64,000 nucleotides of DNA from Exiguobacterium indicum HHS 31 (GTDB lineage: Bacteria > Bacillota > Bacilli > Exiguobacteriales > Exiguobacteriaceae), in contig NZ_MPSZ01000001.1 of NCBI RefSeq assembly GCF_001939065.1, positions 744,001 to 808,000 of the forward strand, written 5' to 3'. A program made the position numbers and the translations under genes. Each line of letters begins with the position of its first letter. Positions within the stretch are counted from its first letter, which is position 1. Below, one piece after another: positions 17,404-25,973 of this stretch. The notes beneath the pieces are model-generated. The model was not told the DNA's origin. It was given only the letters and a program-made list of their open reading frames with translations, and searched no databases.

Positions 17404-18387
17404 GTGCAGCGGAAACGTCTGATTTTCGTACTTATCTTACTCAGTTGCTTGGCCGTTTATAGTAGCTTGTTCTTTGGCATCACACAGATGAATCCGGTCC
17501 ACTTAGTGCAGGAGTGGATCAGTGGCACGACCTCTAAAGCGGGACTCGTCCTGACGAATCTGCGCTTGCCGCGTCTCTTACTCGGATTGTTGCTCGGAGC
17601 AAACCTTGCCGTCGCTGGAGCGATCATGCAAGCTGTGACACGGAATCCGCTCGCTTCACCACAAGTCTTTGGGGTCAATGCGGGTGCGTCGTTTCTCGTC
17701 GTCTTAAGCCTGCTCATCTTTCCGTCACTCGGGACGGCGAACTTGCTTTACTTCGCTTTTGCTGGTGCCTTACTAGGTGGCGTGCTCGTCTTTTCATTCG
17801 CTTCGATTCGCGGCATGACGGCGTTAAAACTTGCCCTCGTTGGGATGGCGATCCATCTCTTGTTGACGTCGTTAACGAAAGGCTTGATTTTGTTCAACGA
17901 TCGAATCACGAACGTGTTGTACTGGTTGTCCGGTTCACTCAGTGACGCAAGCTGGCTCGAGCTCCGGATCGTCTTACCGTGGTCGCTCGCAGGTTTGATT
18001 CTTGCGGCAAGTCTCGCGAAGTCGCTCGCCGTTTTCCAACTCGGGCAAGACGTCGCGGTCGGACTCGGACAAAAAGTGACGCGGATCCGTCTGCTTGCCG
18101 GCATCAGTGTCGTGTTACTCGCAGGGGTGACGGTTGCCGTCGCCGGAGCAATCGGCTTCATCGGTCTGATGGTGCCGCACATCACGCGTCGACTCGTTGG
18201 CGAGGACTACCGAATCGTCTTACCCGTCTCTGCCGTCATCGGTGGTCTGTTGTTGACATACGCTGATGTCCTCGCGCGCTTCATCGCCTATCCGTATGAA
18301 TCACCGGTCGGCATCGTGACGTCATTGCTCGGGGCACCTTTCTTCCTTCTGCTGGCACGCCGTCAGATGAAAGGGGGATTACGATGA
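17404..18387 (+). CDS. Iron-siderophore ABC permease, FecCD family (first subunit)
   Basis: A 327-residue permease with about ten helices. LRLPRLLLGLLLGANLAVAG and TRNPLASPQVFGVNAGA are FecCD hallmarks, and AIGFIGLMVPHITRRLVG near residue 255 is the cytoplasmic loop that docks the ATPase. The start is GTG, preceded by AAAGGGGAAAG. It overlaps the next permease gene by 4 nt. Confidence 0.93.
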   Translation: MQRKRLIFVLILLSCLAVYSSLFFGITQMNPVHLVQEWISGTTSKAGLVLTNLRLPRLLLGLLLGANLAVAGAIMQAVTRNPLASPQVFGVNAGASFLVVLSLLIFPSLGTANLLYFAFAGALLGGVLVFSFASIRGMTALKLALVGMAIHLLLTSLTKGLILFNDRITNVLYWLSGSLSDASWLELRIVLPWSLAGLILAASLAKSLAVFQLGQDVAVGLGQKVTRIRLLAGISVVLLAGVTVAVAGAIGFIGLMVPHITRRLVGEDYRIVLPVSAVIGGLLLTYADVLARFIAYPYESPVGIVTSLLGAPFFLLLARRQMKGGLR

Positions 18388-19352
18388 GAGAGATGCGTCG
18401 GATTCTACTTGTCGCAGTAATCGTATTCGTCACTAGCTTCGCCTTAATGTCGGTCGGTTCGATTCAGTTGTCGTTAACGGAACTCTGGCAGTCGTTCTTT
18501 AGTGGAAAGGATGCTTTCATCGTCCAAAATTACCGTCTGCCGCGAACGGTCCTCGCCTTTTTAGCAGGAGCGAGTTTCGCTCTTGCTGGAGCGATTTTAC
18601 AAAGTGTCATCCGTAATCCATTGATCTCACCGGACGTGATCGGGGTGACGAACGGAGCGTCGCTGTTCGCTGTCTTAACGATTGCCCTCGTGCCGGACGG
18701 TCCGCTCTTGTTGACACCGATCGCCGCCTTTATCGGGGCAGCACTCGTCATGCTGGCGTTGATGATGCTTGAGCGGGGGGGGAACGTTTCCCGCAGTTCG
18801 TTTGCGTTACTTGGTATCGCCGTTAGTGCGATCTGTGCTTCAGGAACAGAATACCTGTTGATTAAATTTCCACTCCAGACGAACGATTCACTCGTCTGGC
18901 TTGCTGGAAGTCTGTTCGGGAAAGGGTGGCAGGAAGTGTTGATCTTAGCGCCGGTGCTCGTCGTGATTGGTGCGATCCTCTTCTATCGACACCGTCAACT
19001 CGATGTCTTATCACTTAGTGAGGAAGTCAGCATTGGTCTCGGATTACCGATTCAGCGGACACGGCACGTCTTCTTAGCGCTCGCTGTCATCCTAGCCGGT
19101 GTTGCCGTCGCGACGGTCGGTGCAATCGGCTTCATCGGTCTGATTGCTCCACATATGGCACGGCGTCTCGTCGGACATAAACACCTCGCCGTCTTACCGA
19201 TGGCGCTATTGCTCGGCGGTGGGTTACTCGTCGTCGCTGATGCGCTCGGTCGGGGCATTCACCCGCCGCTTGAAGTGCCAGCTGGATTGATCACAGCAAT
19301 CATCGGTGTGCCGTACTTCCTGTATCTCTTACGAAGAGAGCGGGCTTCATGA
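18384..19352 (+). CDS. Iron-siderophore ABC permease, FecCD family (second subunit)
   Basis: A 322-residue partner permease with the same signatures (YRLPRTVLAFLAGASFALAG, VIRNPLISPDVIGVTNGAS, AIGFIGLIAPHMARRLVG). It starts with ATG overlapping the preceding stop. FecC/FecD pairs form a heterodimeric channel. The expected third component, a FecE/FhuC-type ATPase, does not follow: the next gene is on the other strand. The transporter must use an ATPase encoded elsewhere. Confidence 0.93.
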   Translation: MREMRRILLVAVIVFVTSFALMSVGSIQLSLTELWQSFFSGKDAFIVQNYRLPRTVLAFLAGASFALAGAILQSVIRNPLISPDVIGVTNGASLFAVLTIALVPDGPLLLTPIAAFIGAALVMLALMMLERGGNVSRSSFALLGIAVSAICASGTEYLLIKFPLQTNDSLVWLAGSLFGKGWQEVLILAPVLVVIGAILFYRHRQLDVLSLSEEVSIGLGLPIQRTRHVFLALAVILAGVAVATVGAIGFIGLIAPHMARRLVGHKHLAVLPMALLLGGGLLVVADALGRGIHPPLEVPAGLITAIIGVPYFLYLLRRERAS

Positions 19353-19377
19353 ACAGATAGCAGAAAATAAAAATAAT

Positions 19378-19415
19378 CCCCCTCATTTCATAAGTGGAAT
19401 GGGGGGGATGTTGTA
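19378..19415. terminator. Terminator between convergent permease and ABC ATPase genes
   Basis: CCCCC-T-CATT pairs with AATG-GGGGG. The minus-strand side is followed by a T-rich tract, so it best serves the ATP-binding gene. Confidence 0.6.
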
Positions 19416-19457
19416 TAGAAGTTTTTGTTTGATTCATCATGAGGCAAGTTATTCACT

Positions 19458-20390
19458 TTATGCCGAGCGAATTTCTGAACCTAAATTCAAGAAGATCTCT
19501 TCCAACGACGCTTCCTCGACTTCGAGTCGATACACGTTAACGTGTTGCGAGACGAGGTAGCTATTGATCTTAGCAATATCGTGTTCACTTTGGACGATGA
19601 ACGTCGAGTGAGTAGAGGAGACGTTGACGTCTTTCGCAAGTGTCGACAACTTGTTCTGCAGATGTTGTCGTGTATCATTGTCGAGCAACGCATGTTTTAC
19701 GTGAACGGTGATGTTCTTCTCATGTTGTTCCCGTAACTCCTCCATCGTGCCTTGCGTCTGAATCGTTCCGTCCTGCATGATCGCAATCTCCGTACACAGT
19801 TTTTCGACCTCGTCTAAGTTATGAGACGTTAAGAAAATCGTCGTTCCGTCTGCTGCAATCTTGCGGATCAAAGTATGAATCCCGAGAATCGAGTTGGCAT
19901 CAACGCCAGACGTCGGTTCATCTAAAAATAGGATTTCCGGTCGATTAATCAGGGCTTGGGCGATCCCGAGCTTTTTTTTCATCCCAAAGGAGTAGTTCTT
20001 CGTTTTCACATCGATGGCGTCTTCGAGTTGTACATCACGGAGGAGTTGTTTTAATTCGTCCGTCGTCGTCTTCAGACCGAGGACTTTACTGAAATACTTC
20101 AAGTGATCGAGCGCCGTGAAGTTTTCGTAAAAGGTCGAGTAATCCGGCAGGACGCCGATTCGGGTCCGGACGTCTTTCAAAGAATCGTTCGGCGCTCCGA
20201 GTAACTCGAACGTTCCGGATGTCGGACGGACAAGACCTGTGATCATGTTGATGAATGTTGATTTACCGGCGCCATTTTGACCAAGGAAGCCGAAGATGAC
20301 CCCTTGTTTGATTTCGAGATTCAACTGGTTGACGACGGTCTTATTGCCGTACTGTTTCGTTAGATTGGTTGCGCGAAGGGCTAGCATCAT
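19458..20390 (-). CDS. ABC-2 transporter ATP-binding protein (NatA/CcmA type)
   Basis: A 310-residue ATPase. Walker A GQNGAGKST is near residue 38, the signature is SFGMKKKLGIAQ, and Walker B is ILFLDEPTSGVD. A C-terminal extension of about 90 residues is usual for antibiotic and sodium-type ABC-2 exporters. ATG overlaps the permease stop by 4 nt. It is third in a DUF4064-permease-ATPase operon. The substrate is unknown. Confidence 0.9.
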   Translation of the reverse strand: MMLALRATNLTKQYGNKTVVNQLNLEIKQGVIFGFLGQNGAGKSTFINMITGLVRPTSGTFELLGAPNDSLKDVRTRIGVLPDYSTFYENFTALDHLKYFSKVLGLKTTTDELKQLLRDVQLEDAIDVKTKNYSFGMKKKLGIAQALINRPEILFLDEPTSGVDANSILGIHTLIRKIAADGTTIFLTSHNLDEVEKLCTEIAIMQDGTIQTQGTMEELREQHEKNITVHVKHALLDNDTRQHLQNKLSTLAKDVNVSSTHSTFIVQSEHDIAKINSYLVSQHVNVYRLEVEEASLEEIFLNLGSEIRSA

Positions 20391-21076
20391 AAATCTCTCC
20401 TTTTAAAGATCATCAAGCTCGCGATGACGAAGACGGCGATATGGATCAAGACAAGATACGTGTATGCAGTGTTTTCTTGCGTATAGTAATAATAGGGCGT
20501 CAAGTAAGACAACGTATCAACGATGACATTCTTCCAAATAAGACTCCACATCCCAATGACCGGAAGCGCGATCGAGATGAAGATGCCGACGAACATCGTC
20601 ATTGCAGAGCTGTTGACGACTGTCGAAAGAAACAGCGACAGACCGATGAAGTAAGAGACAAAGATGATGCTTTGGATCAAATCGACGATCGGGAACGATT
20701 TTGAAAACGGAACGATCAACAAGAGAGCGACTGTCAGACAGATGACCCAGAACGAAACGTTACCTAAAAACTTCCCGAAAATAATGTTCTCACGAGATGT
20801 TTTCGTCGCAAGAAAACGAATCGTCTTCGATTCAATCTCTTTATTGACGCTACTATGAGAAATGCTCGTTACGAATAAAGGAGATGCTAAGAACAGAAGC
20901 AGCATCAAACCGATGATATAGGCGTTGTCACCTAGACCGAGATCACTGAGTTGTCCTTTAAACTGGCTAACGAGTTTCGCAGAACCAATCGTCACACCGA
21001 ACAAGACGACGATGATCAGGATGGCTCGAATACTTTGGAAAAGCGATTTAAATTCTCGAAGTGTAATCGCGAACAT
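20387..21076 (-). CDS. ABC-2 type permease
   Basis: A 229-residue six-helix membrane protein. FAITLREFKSLFQSIRAILI at the N-terminus is the amphipathic start typical of ABC-2 permeases. INKEIESK-like loop residues (VNKEIESKTIRFLATKTSRE) contact the ATPase. AAAGGTG precedes the ATG. Its gene overlaps the downstream ATPase and follows the DUF4064 gene by 24 nt. Confidence 0.87.
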   Translation of the reverse strand: MFAITLREFKSLFQSIRAILIIVVLFGVTIGSAKLVSQFKGQLSDLGLGDNAYIIGLMLLLFLASPLFVTSISHSSVNKEIESKTIRFLATKTSRENIIFGKFLGNVSFWVICLTVALLLIVPFSKSFPIVDLIQSIIFVSYFIGLSLFLSTVVNSSAMTMFVGIFISIALPVIGMWSLIWKNVIVDTLSYLTPYYYYTQENTAYTYLVLIHIAVFVIASLMIFKRRDL

Positions 21077-21100
21077 ATCGACACACCTTTCTGTTTGAGT

Positions 21101-21514
21101 TTAGTATTGCCGTGCTATCTTTTTATTCTTCGTGACGTTAGTGATACCGGCGATCAAATAAGCGATTGAACCAAAGACACCGGCGAGTAATGTGAAGATC
21201 CCACCGAGAATTGCAGTAATGATCAACATCTTTCCTGCTGAACCGTTTTTGCGAATCCGGACGATCGAGACGATTCCGCCTATCGTACATAAGAGAGAGA
21301 CGGCACCAAGGTATAAGAAGAATTGTTGGAAGGATGTGAGGATTTGGGTAGACGTGACATCCGTAATGTTCTCATCTTGAATGAATTGATCGACCAACTC
21401 CTTCATACCAGCGTGATCCGCAATCGATCCAGACAATAGAAACCCACCTAAACATAATGATCCAAACAAGACGATACCGATGACAGCAAATATGTATTCC
21501 GTTGTTCTTTTCAA
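21101..21514 (-). CDS. DUF4064-family membrane protein, TTG start
   Basis: A 137-residue protein with four hydrophobic segments, fitting DUF4064 (KRTTEYIFAVIGIVLFG at the N-terminus, repeated GG-rich helices). I place the start at TTG 21514, 8 nt after AAGGAG, giving MKRTTEY as in relatives; the GTG at 21523 abuts the box. Residues about 35-70 form an extracellular acidic loop. It is first in an operon with an ABC-2 exporter. Confidence 0.72.
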   Translation of the reverse strand: MKRTTEYIFAVIGIVLFGSLCLGGFLLSGSIADHAGMKELVDQFIQDENITDVTSTQILTSFQQFFLYLGAVSLLCTIGGIVSIVRIRKNGSAGKMLIITAILGGIFTLLAGVFGSIAYLIAGITNVTKNKKIARQY

Positions 21515-21701
21515 GTAAAACACTCCTTTTCCTTATTTTTCCGATTTGACAAACCTAAACTACCATGACTTGAATCACTATGACAAGCGAAATAATGAAT
21601 ATATTTTAATCATTTATTGGTTAAATGTTTAATTAATATCAAAAATACTTTAACTTTATTTAAATGAATGCTATTGTAGTGACATGGGAGGGAAATGGGA
21701 A

Positions 21702-22004
21702 ATGAAAAAAGATGATGTTCCAGATTGGGTTTTATCTCTAGAATTGGAAGAGATGGAATTCGTTAAAAAATTCATCGTAAGCTCGGGTTCTTTGAAGGAA
21801 CTGGCGAAACATTATGATGTCTCCTATCCCACAGTTCGGATTCGCGTCGATCGGATCATTCAGAAAATCGAAGTGAATGAGAAAATCGAGAATGAACCGT
21901 TCATCGCATACATTAAACAAATGGCCATCGAGGATCGCATTACGATTGAGGATGCCAAAAAAATCATCGAAAAATATCGACTTGAGAGGGGTAACAACGA
22001 ATGA
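21702..22004 (+). CDS. DUF2089-family DNA-binding protein
   Basis: A 100-residue protein of the DUF2089 group. MEFVKKFIVSSGSLKELAKH followed by YDVSYPTVRIRVDRII is a helix-turn-helix close to sigma-70 region 4-like domains. The ATG at 21702 is favoured because GGGAGGG lies 9 nt upstream; the ATG at 21684 is part of that box. It overlaps the following membrane gene by 4 nt, forming another regulator-membrane module. Confidence 0.8.
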   Translation: MKKDDVPDWVLSLELEEMEFVKKFIVSSGSLKELAKHYDVSYPTVRIRVDRIIQKIEVNEKIENEPFIAYIKQMAIEDRITIEDAKKIIEKYRLERGNNE

Positions 22005-22285
22005 ACTTTATCATTTCTGCTTTATTCATCACCGTTGGATTAGGATTACAGCAACTATTAGCGAGTCGAAATAATCCGTATCTTGGCGTCATTATGCCGC
22101 TTCTATTGACAATCGTCATGACATGGCGATACCTCAATGGTGGGTACAATAGTTTTCTAGCTTATGCATTAATTTTAGGATTCGGTTGGATTGTACTTTC
22201 AGTTGAATGGTCGAATGGCCGGAAATCTTTTAAAAAGAACCAAGAAAAAGAACTAGAACGGATGCGCGTCCACGATACACTATGA
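22001..22285 (+). CDS. Small membrane protein coupled to DUF2089 regulator
   Basis: A 94-residue protein with three hydrophobic segments (about residues 2-20, 27-45 and 52-70) and a charged C-terminal tail (NGRKSFKKNQEKELERMRV). The ATG overlaps the stop of the DUF2089 gene. Family not recognised. It may act as the membrane sensor or anti-regulator for its partner; this is inferred from gene order only. Confidence 0.7.
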   Translation: MNFIISALFITVGLGLQQLLASRNNPYLGVIMPLLLTIVMTWRYLNGGYNSFLAYALILGFGWIVLSVEWSNGRKSFKKNQEKELERMRVHDTL

Positions 22286-22313
22286 TGGAAAGCGTACATC
22301 TTTTCTAAAGGAA

Positions 22314-22340
22314 GACGATCTCAAAAGAGGTCGTTTTTTT
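22314..22340 (+). terminator. Rho-independent terminator
   Basis: ACGATCTC pairs with GAGGTCGT around AAAA, then seven T residues. Confidence 0.85.
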
Positions 22341-22621
22341 AATGACCAGAAAAGAGAGGTACTGCAGTTCATTTCGTACATCAATATAAAGCAATGATTG
22401 GCAAAAGGAGCAAATGACTTTAACTTCCTCATCACAGAATCTGTGAATAAATAATGGTCTAAGTCACATCACGCTGAATTCATAAATTTCAATTCGAAAA
22501 TAACTATAAAATTGAAGTGTGAGTAAGAATAGAAAAACAGACGGTGAAAGTATAGGAAAAGAACAAATAACGTGATAATTTGAGAATATATTACATAATC
22601 TAAAAAAAGTGAGTGGAAAAA

Positions 22622-23233
22622 ATGAAGCGTAAAACGATGACGTTCTTAACAGCATTGAGTGTTACCTTAACCAGCTCCTTTATGTACGAGGCATTTGCAG
22701 AGGGAAAACAAAAGGCACTGACTCCACAACAAAAAAACCAATATTATCAGCAGTATGCGGTTATTCTTCGTACTATTAATTCGCATCATCCGGATACAGA
22801 TTTAGAACTCGTCGATCAAAAATCCTTTAAGGAAAAGGATTGGGTGACGCCGAACCGTTTTCGAAAGATAGCGGAAGATCGAGTCAAAGTAAAGTTCGCA
22901 TCGACGTTCGATTTCTCAAAGAAAGAATCCACATCTAAATCAAAAACGATTCATGCGAAGGGGACAACATTTGCCATTTCGATCACTGGTACATTTGATA
23001 CCGCACTTCGTGAGGAGGCAGAAAGGCAAGTCTTTAAAACTATCACGTCTATGACGTCAACCGCTTCATCGAGTAAGGGGAAATGGAGACAGCTTGGATA
23101 TACCGCTACTTTAATGGATGGCGGAAGAACATACGATGTAACGGTCGGTGGAGAATTCATTCAACATGGTATTTCTTCCACACACAACATTCCTCTGGAG
23201 TTTTATTGTAGTGCAGAAGGTGTGATTAATTAG
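22622..23233 (+). CDS. Secreted protein of unknown function
   Basis: About 203 residues with a clear signal peptide (KRKTMTFLTALSVTLTSSF, cleavage probably after AFA near residue 22). The mature part is lysine- and serine-rich, with no recognised domain: KKESTSKSKTIHAKGTTFAI is followed by beta-rich sequence and a single Cys near the end. ATG at 22622 is one choice; GTG at 22613 is the other, and neither has a strong ribosome site. The 270 bp before it hold no clear gene. A strong terminator follows. Confidence 0.65.
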   Translation: MKRKTMTFLTALSVTLTSSFMYEAFAEGKQKALTPQQKNQYYQQYAVILRTINSHHPDTDLELVDQKSFKEKDWVTPNRFRKIAEDRVKVKFASTFDFSKKESTSKSKTIHAKGTTFAISITGTFDTALREEAERQVFKTITSMTSTASSSKGKWRQLGYTATLMDGGRTYDVTVGGEFIQHGISSTHNIPLEFYCSAEGVIN

Positions 23234-23276
23234 TTCAAAGTAGCAGGGGAAGAGACATTGATCTGTATCCTATAAG

Positions 23277-23327
23277 GCAGTAAAAAGACACTTACACATC
23301 ATGTAAGCTTCTTTTTTACTGCTTTTA
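23277..23327 (+). terminator. Rho-independent terminator
   Basis: GCAGTAAAAAGA pairs with TCTTTTTTACTGC (one bulge), with an inner CTTAC/GTAAG stem and a trailing T-tract. Confidence 0.8.
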
Positions 23328-23423
23328 TACGTAAAGGAGAAGATTCAATCGACACGTGATTTCGACATTTTTTCACAAAAATCATCCGTATGATATACTA
23401 ATTTATGTAAAATTGTAAAAGAG

Positions 23424-23660
23424 ATGAATGACATGGATGATAAAACACAAAAGATCTTACGGATGTGGCTGAGTATTCCGAGATGGATGCGTAATTTCGT
23501 TCCGGTTCTCCTATCGTTACTTGTTGTGCTCGGTGCCATTTTTAAAGGGATAGAGATGCTGATTCATCCTACTTCACTCTCGATCTCACTTTCGGATCTA
23601 CTGATTTGTTTCATCCCATCCCTTGTTTTAACTGTAGTGATTATAAAAAATACGAAGTAA
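23424..23660 (+). CDS. Hypothetical small membrane protein
   Basis: A 78-residue protein with two hydrophobic segments (about residues 23-45 and 55-75). A second in-frame ATG at 23433 could be the true start. The ribosome site is weak (AAAGAG). No family is recognised. It lies 37 nt upstream of another small membrane gene, and the two may be co-transcribed. Confidence 0.5.
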   Translation: MNDMDDKTQKILRMWLSIPRWMRNFVPVLLSLLVVLGAIFKGIEMLIHPTSLSISLSDLLICFIPSLVLTVVIIKNTK

Positions 23661-23697
23661 TCGACAGAACACTCATATGTATAAAGGAGATGAGACG

Positions 23698-23874
23698 ATG
23701 GATTCGCGTAAGAAAAAAGTATATTTTGTTGGATATATTCTCTTTTTAATCGTGTTATTGATAGATTATTTGTTCGTCCCGAATACAGCATTTTATTCTG
23801 TCTTGTGGGTACTGCTTGGTCTTTTTTTAGTATTTAACATTTTTCTGTTCTTCCTTAAACCCAAAACGGATTGA
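23698..23874 (+). CDS. Hypothetical 58-residue membrane protein
   Basis: Starts at an ATG with AAAGGAGATGAG upstream. A basic N-terminus (DSRKKK) is followed by two hydrophobic helices and a KPK tail. The length and lack of polar loops suggest a hairpin membrane peptide. No known family. Confidence 0.6.
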   Translation: MDSRKKKVYFVGYILFLIVLLIDYLFVPNTAFYSVLWVLLGLFLVFNIFLFFLKPKTD

Positions 23875-23947
23875 GAACAAGCTGAAGTCATTTTTAGCAA
23901 TTCGCTGCTCTAAAAAATAGCTATATTCAAATAGATAGGATGTATAC

Positions 23948-23991
23948 AAAGAGGGTGATCCATTTCAATAACGGAATGGATCACCCTCTTT
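23948..23991. terminator. Strong bidirectional terminator
   Basis: A perfect 17-bp stem, AAAGAGGGTGATCCATT with its complement, around a 10-nt loop, lies between convergent genes. Confidence 0.85.
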
Positions 23992-24023
23992 GCTTTGATT
24001 AAATAAGGTAAGTGATGTGGTGC

Positions 24024-25826
24024 TTACTCTACTCCATCTAGAGCAGCAGCTCCGATGACGCCTGCCTGTCCTTTCAATTCGGCAAGACGGATATCGACCT
24101 TTGTACGAAGGGAAGGATATACGAGTTCGCGAACACGTTCCTGTAACGCTTCCCAGTATAAATCAGCAGATCCCGTAACACCTCCTCCAACGACGATGAC
24201 TTCCGGATCAATCGTGTGAATGATGTTTGCAAGTCCAGTTGCTAAATGATTTATAAAACGATCCCTCTCTTGCGGATGGGCGAGTAATCGCTCGATGGAC
24301 GAGGCGTGTCGTTCGTTAGCTCGTGACTGTAGTGCTGTACCACTGGCATATCCTTCGAGAGAACCTTTGTTCAACACAGGATGCAGTGGACCCGATGAGT
24401 CGATAATCGTATTGCCAATCTCACCAGCGTATCCATTTGCTCCACGGATTAGTTGTTTCATATAGACATAACCTCCACCGATTCCTGTACTGACGGTCAC
24501 ATAGTAGACAGATGATGAGTGACGTCCCGCGCCGTATAACGCTTCACCGAGAGCCGCGGCATTGGCATCGTTCTCGAGAAAGACGGGTAAGTCGAATGCG
24601 GAGGAAAGTGGGGTAACCAAGTCGACTTCATCCCATCCTGGTAAATTTGGTGGAGATAACAGAAGTCCAGTCTTCGTATCGAGTGGACCAGGCGCGGCAA
24701 TTCCGATGTTCGACAGGTGAAATTCCTCTGAAAAAACTTGAATGGCGTACTCGATATTTGAAAGCGTCTGGGATGGACCTGCTTTAGGATTGGTCGGAAA
24801 CGACAATTGTTTAACGATTTTATGTTGATCGATCACAGCGACACGTGTTTGCGTTCCACCGAGGTCGATACCGATTCGATGAGGCGTTGTCATTTTAAGA
24901 GAAGGACCAGTGATCAAGACGAGACCGTTTCCTTGGATGAGAAAGGTGCTATTTGCCGGAAGAATCGCAGTTGCTCCGACAGACAAGAGGACGTGGTCCA
25001 ATTCAATCGTACCTTCGATGACCGTGATGACGCGAAACAGACAGCTTGCTTCTAAAGTATATGTCTGCCTGATCGACCACTCTTCGACAAAGAAGTCGGG
25101 TGTTTGTGTCAATCTTTTACGAAAAGGAGTGAGCATGACGGCAGGTTCCGTGTACTGGAAATGAGGAAAACGAATGATACGACGGGCTTGTTCAAGATGA
25201 AGCGGGCGTACCTTTCCCGTCACCGGATCAGACCGGTCGTAATCAAATAGTCGATAGGTCGTATCTGAATTTTGTTGAATTTCAAGGACGACACATCCTT
25301 TTGTTAACGCGTGCACTGTGCCAGCAGGTACATAGATAAAATCACCTTTAGCGATTGGCACATGCTGAAGAGACTGCAATAAAGTACCCTGATGAATGGT
25401 CTGATCAAAGTTGTTTAAGGAGGTTAACGAATGACCATAGATAAGGACGGCGTCTTCTGGACAATCTAAGATGTACCAGCATTCATTTTTACCAAATGGC
25501 TGCTTTTCAAAACGATTGGCATCCTTGTCGTTTGGATGGACTTGAACGGATAAATCCTCCGAGGCATCGATCCATTTTACCAATAGTGGAAAATCAGAGT
25601 CGGTCTCCATACCAAAAATTTCAGGGTGATTTGACCATAGTTTTTCTAAGGTGAGTCCCGTCATTGGTCCAGTCTGGACGCGTGACATACCGTTTGGATG
25701 ACTTGCTACTGTCCAGACTTCTCCCGTCCGTTGTTCTTTAGGTATCGAAAATCCATACTCTTGAAGCTTCTGTCCGCCCCAAATTCGTTCTTTTGAAAGG
25801 GGAGTAAGATAAATCGGTTTTGTCAT
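24024..25826 (-). CDS. Mannose-6-phosphate isomerase/ROK sugar kinase fusion
   Basis: A 600-residue bifunctional protein. Residues 1-311 are a class I phosphomannose isomerase with the zinc ligands visible in SVQVHPND, NECWYIL and PAGTVHAL. Residues 312-600 are a ROK-family kinase (GIDLGGTQTRVAVID, catalytic Asp in ENDANAAALGE, AGEIGN). Residue 312 is itself a methionine and each half has the length of a stand-alone enzyme, so this is a clean gene fusion. No ribosome site precedes the internal ATG. The ROK zinc motif CxCGxxGCxE is absent. Predicted role: converting mannose or fructose sugars to fructose-6-P. It is divergent from the beta-glucoside PTS. Confidence 0.9.
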   Translation of the reverse strand: MTKPIYLTPLSKERIWGGQKLQEYGFSIPKEQRTGEVWTVASHPNGMSRVQTGPMTGLTLEKLWSNHPEIFGMETDSDFPLLVKWIDASEDLSVQVHPNDKDANRFEKQPFGKNECWYILDCPEDAVLIYGHSLTSLNNFDQTIHQGTLLQSLQHVPIAKGDFIYVPAGTVHALTKGCVVLEIQQNSDTTYRLFDYDRSDPVTGKVRPLHLEQARRIIRFPHFQYTEPAVMLTPFRKRLTQTPDFFVEEWSIRQTYTLEASCLFRVITVIEGTIELDHVLLSVGATAILPANSTFLIQGNGLVLITGPSLKMTTPHRIGIDLGGTQTRVAVIDQHKIVKQLSFPTNPKAGPSQTLSNIEYAIQVFSEEFHLSNIGIAAPGPLDTKTGLLLSPPNLPGWDEVDLVTPLSSAFDLPVFLENDANAAALGEALYGAGRHSSSVYYVTVSTGIGGGYVYMKQLIRGANGYAGEIGNTIIDSSGPLHPVLNKGSLEGYASGTALQSRANERHASSIERLLAHPQERDRFINHLATGLANIIHTIDPEVIVVGGGVTGSADLYWEALQERVRELVYPSLRTKVDIRLAELKGQAGVIGAAALDGVE

Positions 25827-25903
25827 ACAAATTCCTCCTTCATCTTATTTTCAATAACAACTCTACACTTTTATAAAATAAAAATAAACAAATTAATTAT
25901 CAA

Positions 25904-25934
25904 GTATAGACATGAATGAATTAATCCGTATAAT
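25904..25934 (+). promoter_or_regulatory. PTS operon promoter with candidate GntR half-site
   Basis: TAGACA (25907-25912) and a perfect TATAAT (25929-25934) are 16 nt apart. GTATAGACAT at 25904-25913 is identical to ten bases of the dyad before the GntR/UTRA gene (29478-29495, opposite strand) and covers the -35 box. The regulator would thus repress both promoters. Confidence 0.6.
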
Positions 25935-25940
25935 CAAATG

Positions 25941-25954
25941 TGTAAGCGATTACA
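25941..25954 (+). promoter_or_regulatory. Perfect catabolite-responsive element (cre)
   Basis: TGTAAGCGATTACA matches the CcpA consensus TGWAANCGNTNWCA at every position. It starts about 6 nt after the -10 box, at the transcription start, where CcpA binding blocks expression when preferred sugars are present. Confidence 0.85.
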
Positions 25955-25973
25955 AATGAGGAGGGAATTGTAG

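Noticed and set aside
22414-22446. Ten-codon ORF with an AAAGGAG box, ending at an inverted repeat
   Set aside because: Too short to support as a gene, and the codons show no pattern of a leader peptide such as repeated amino acids.
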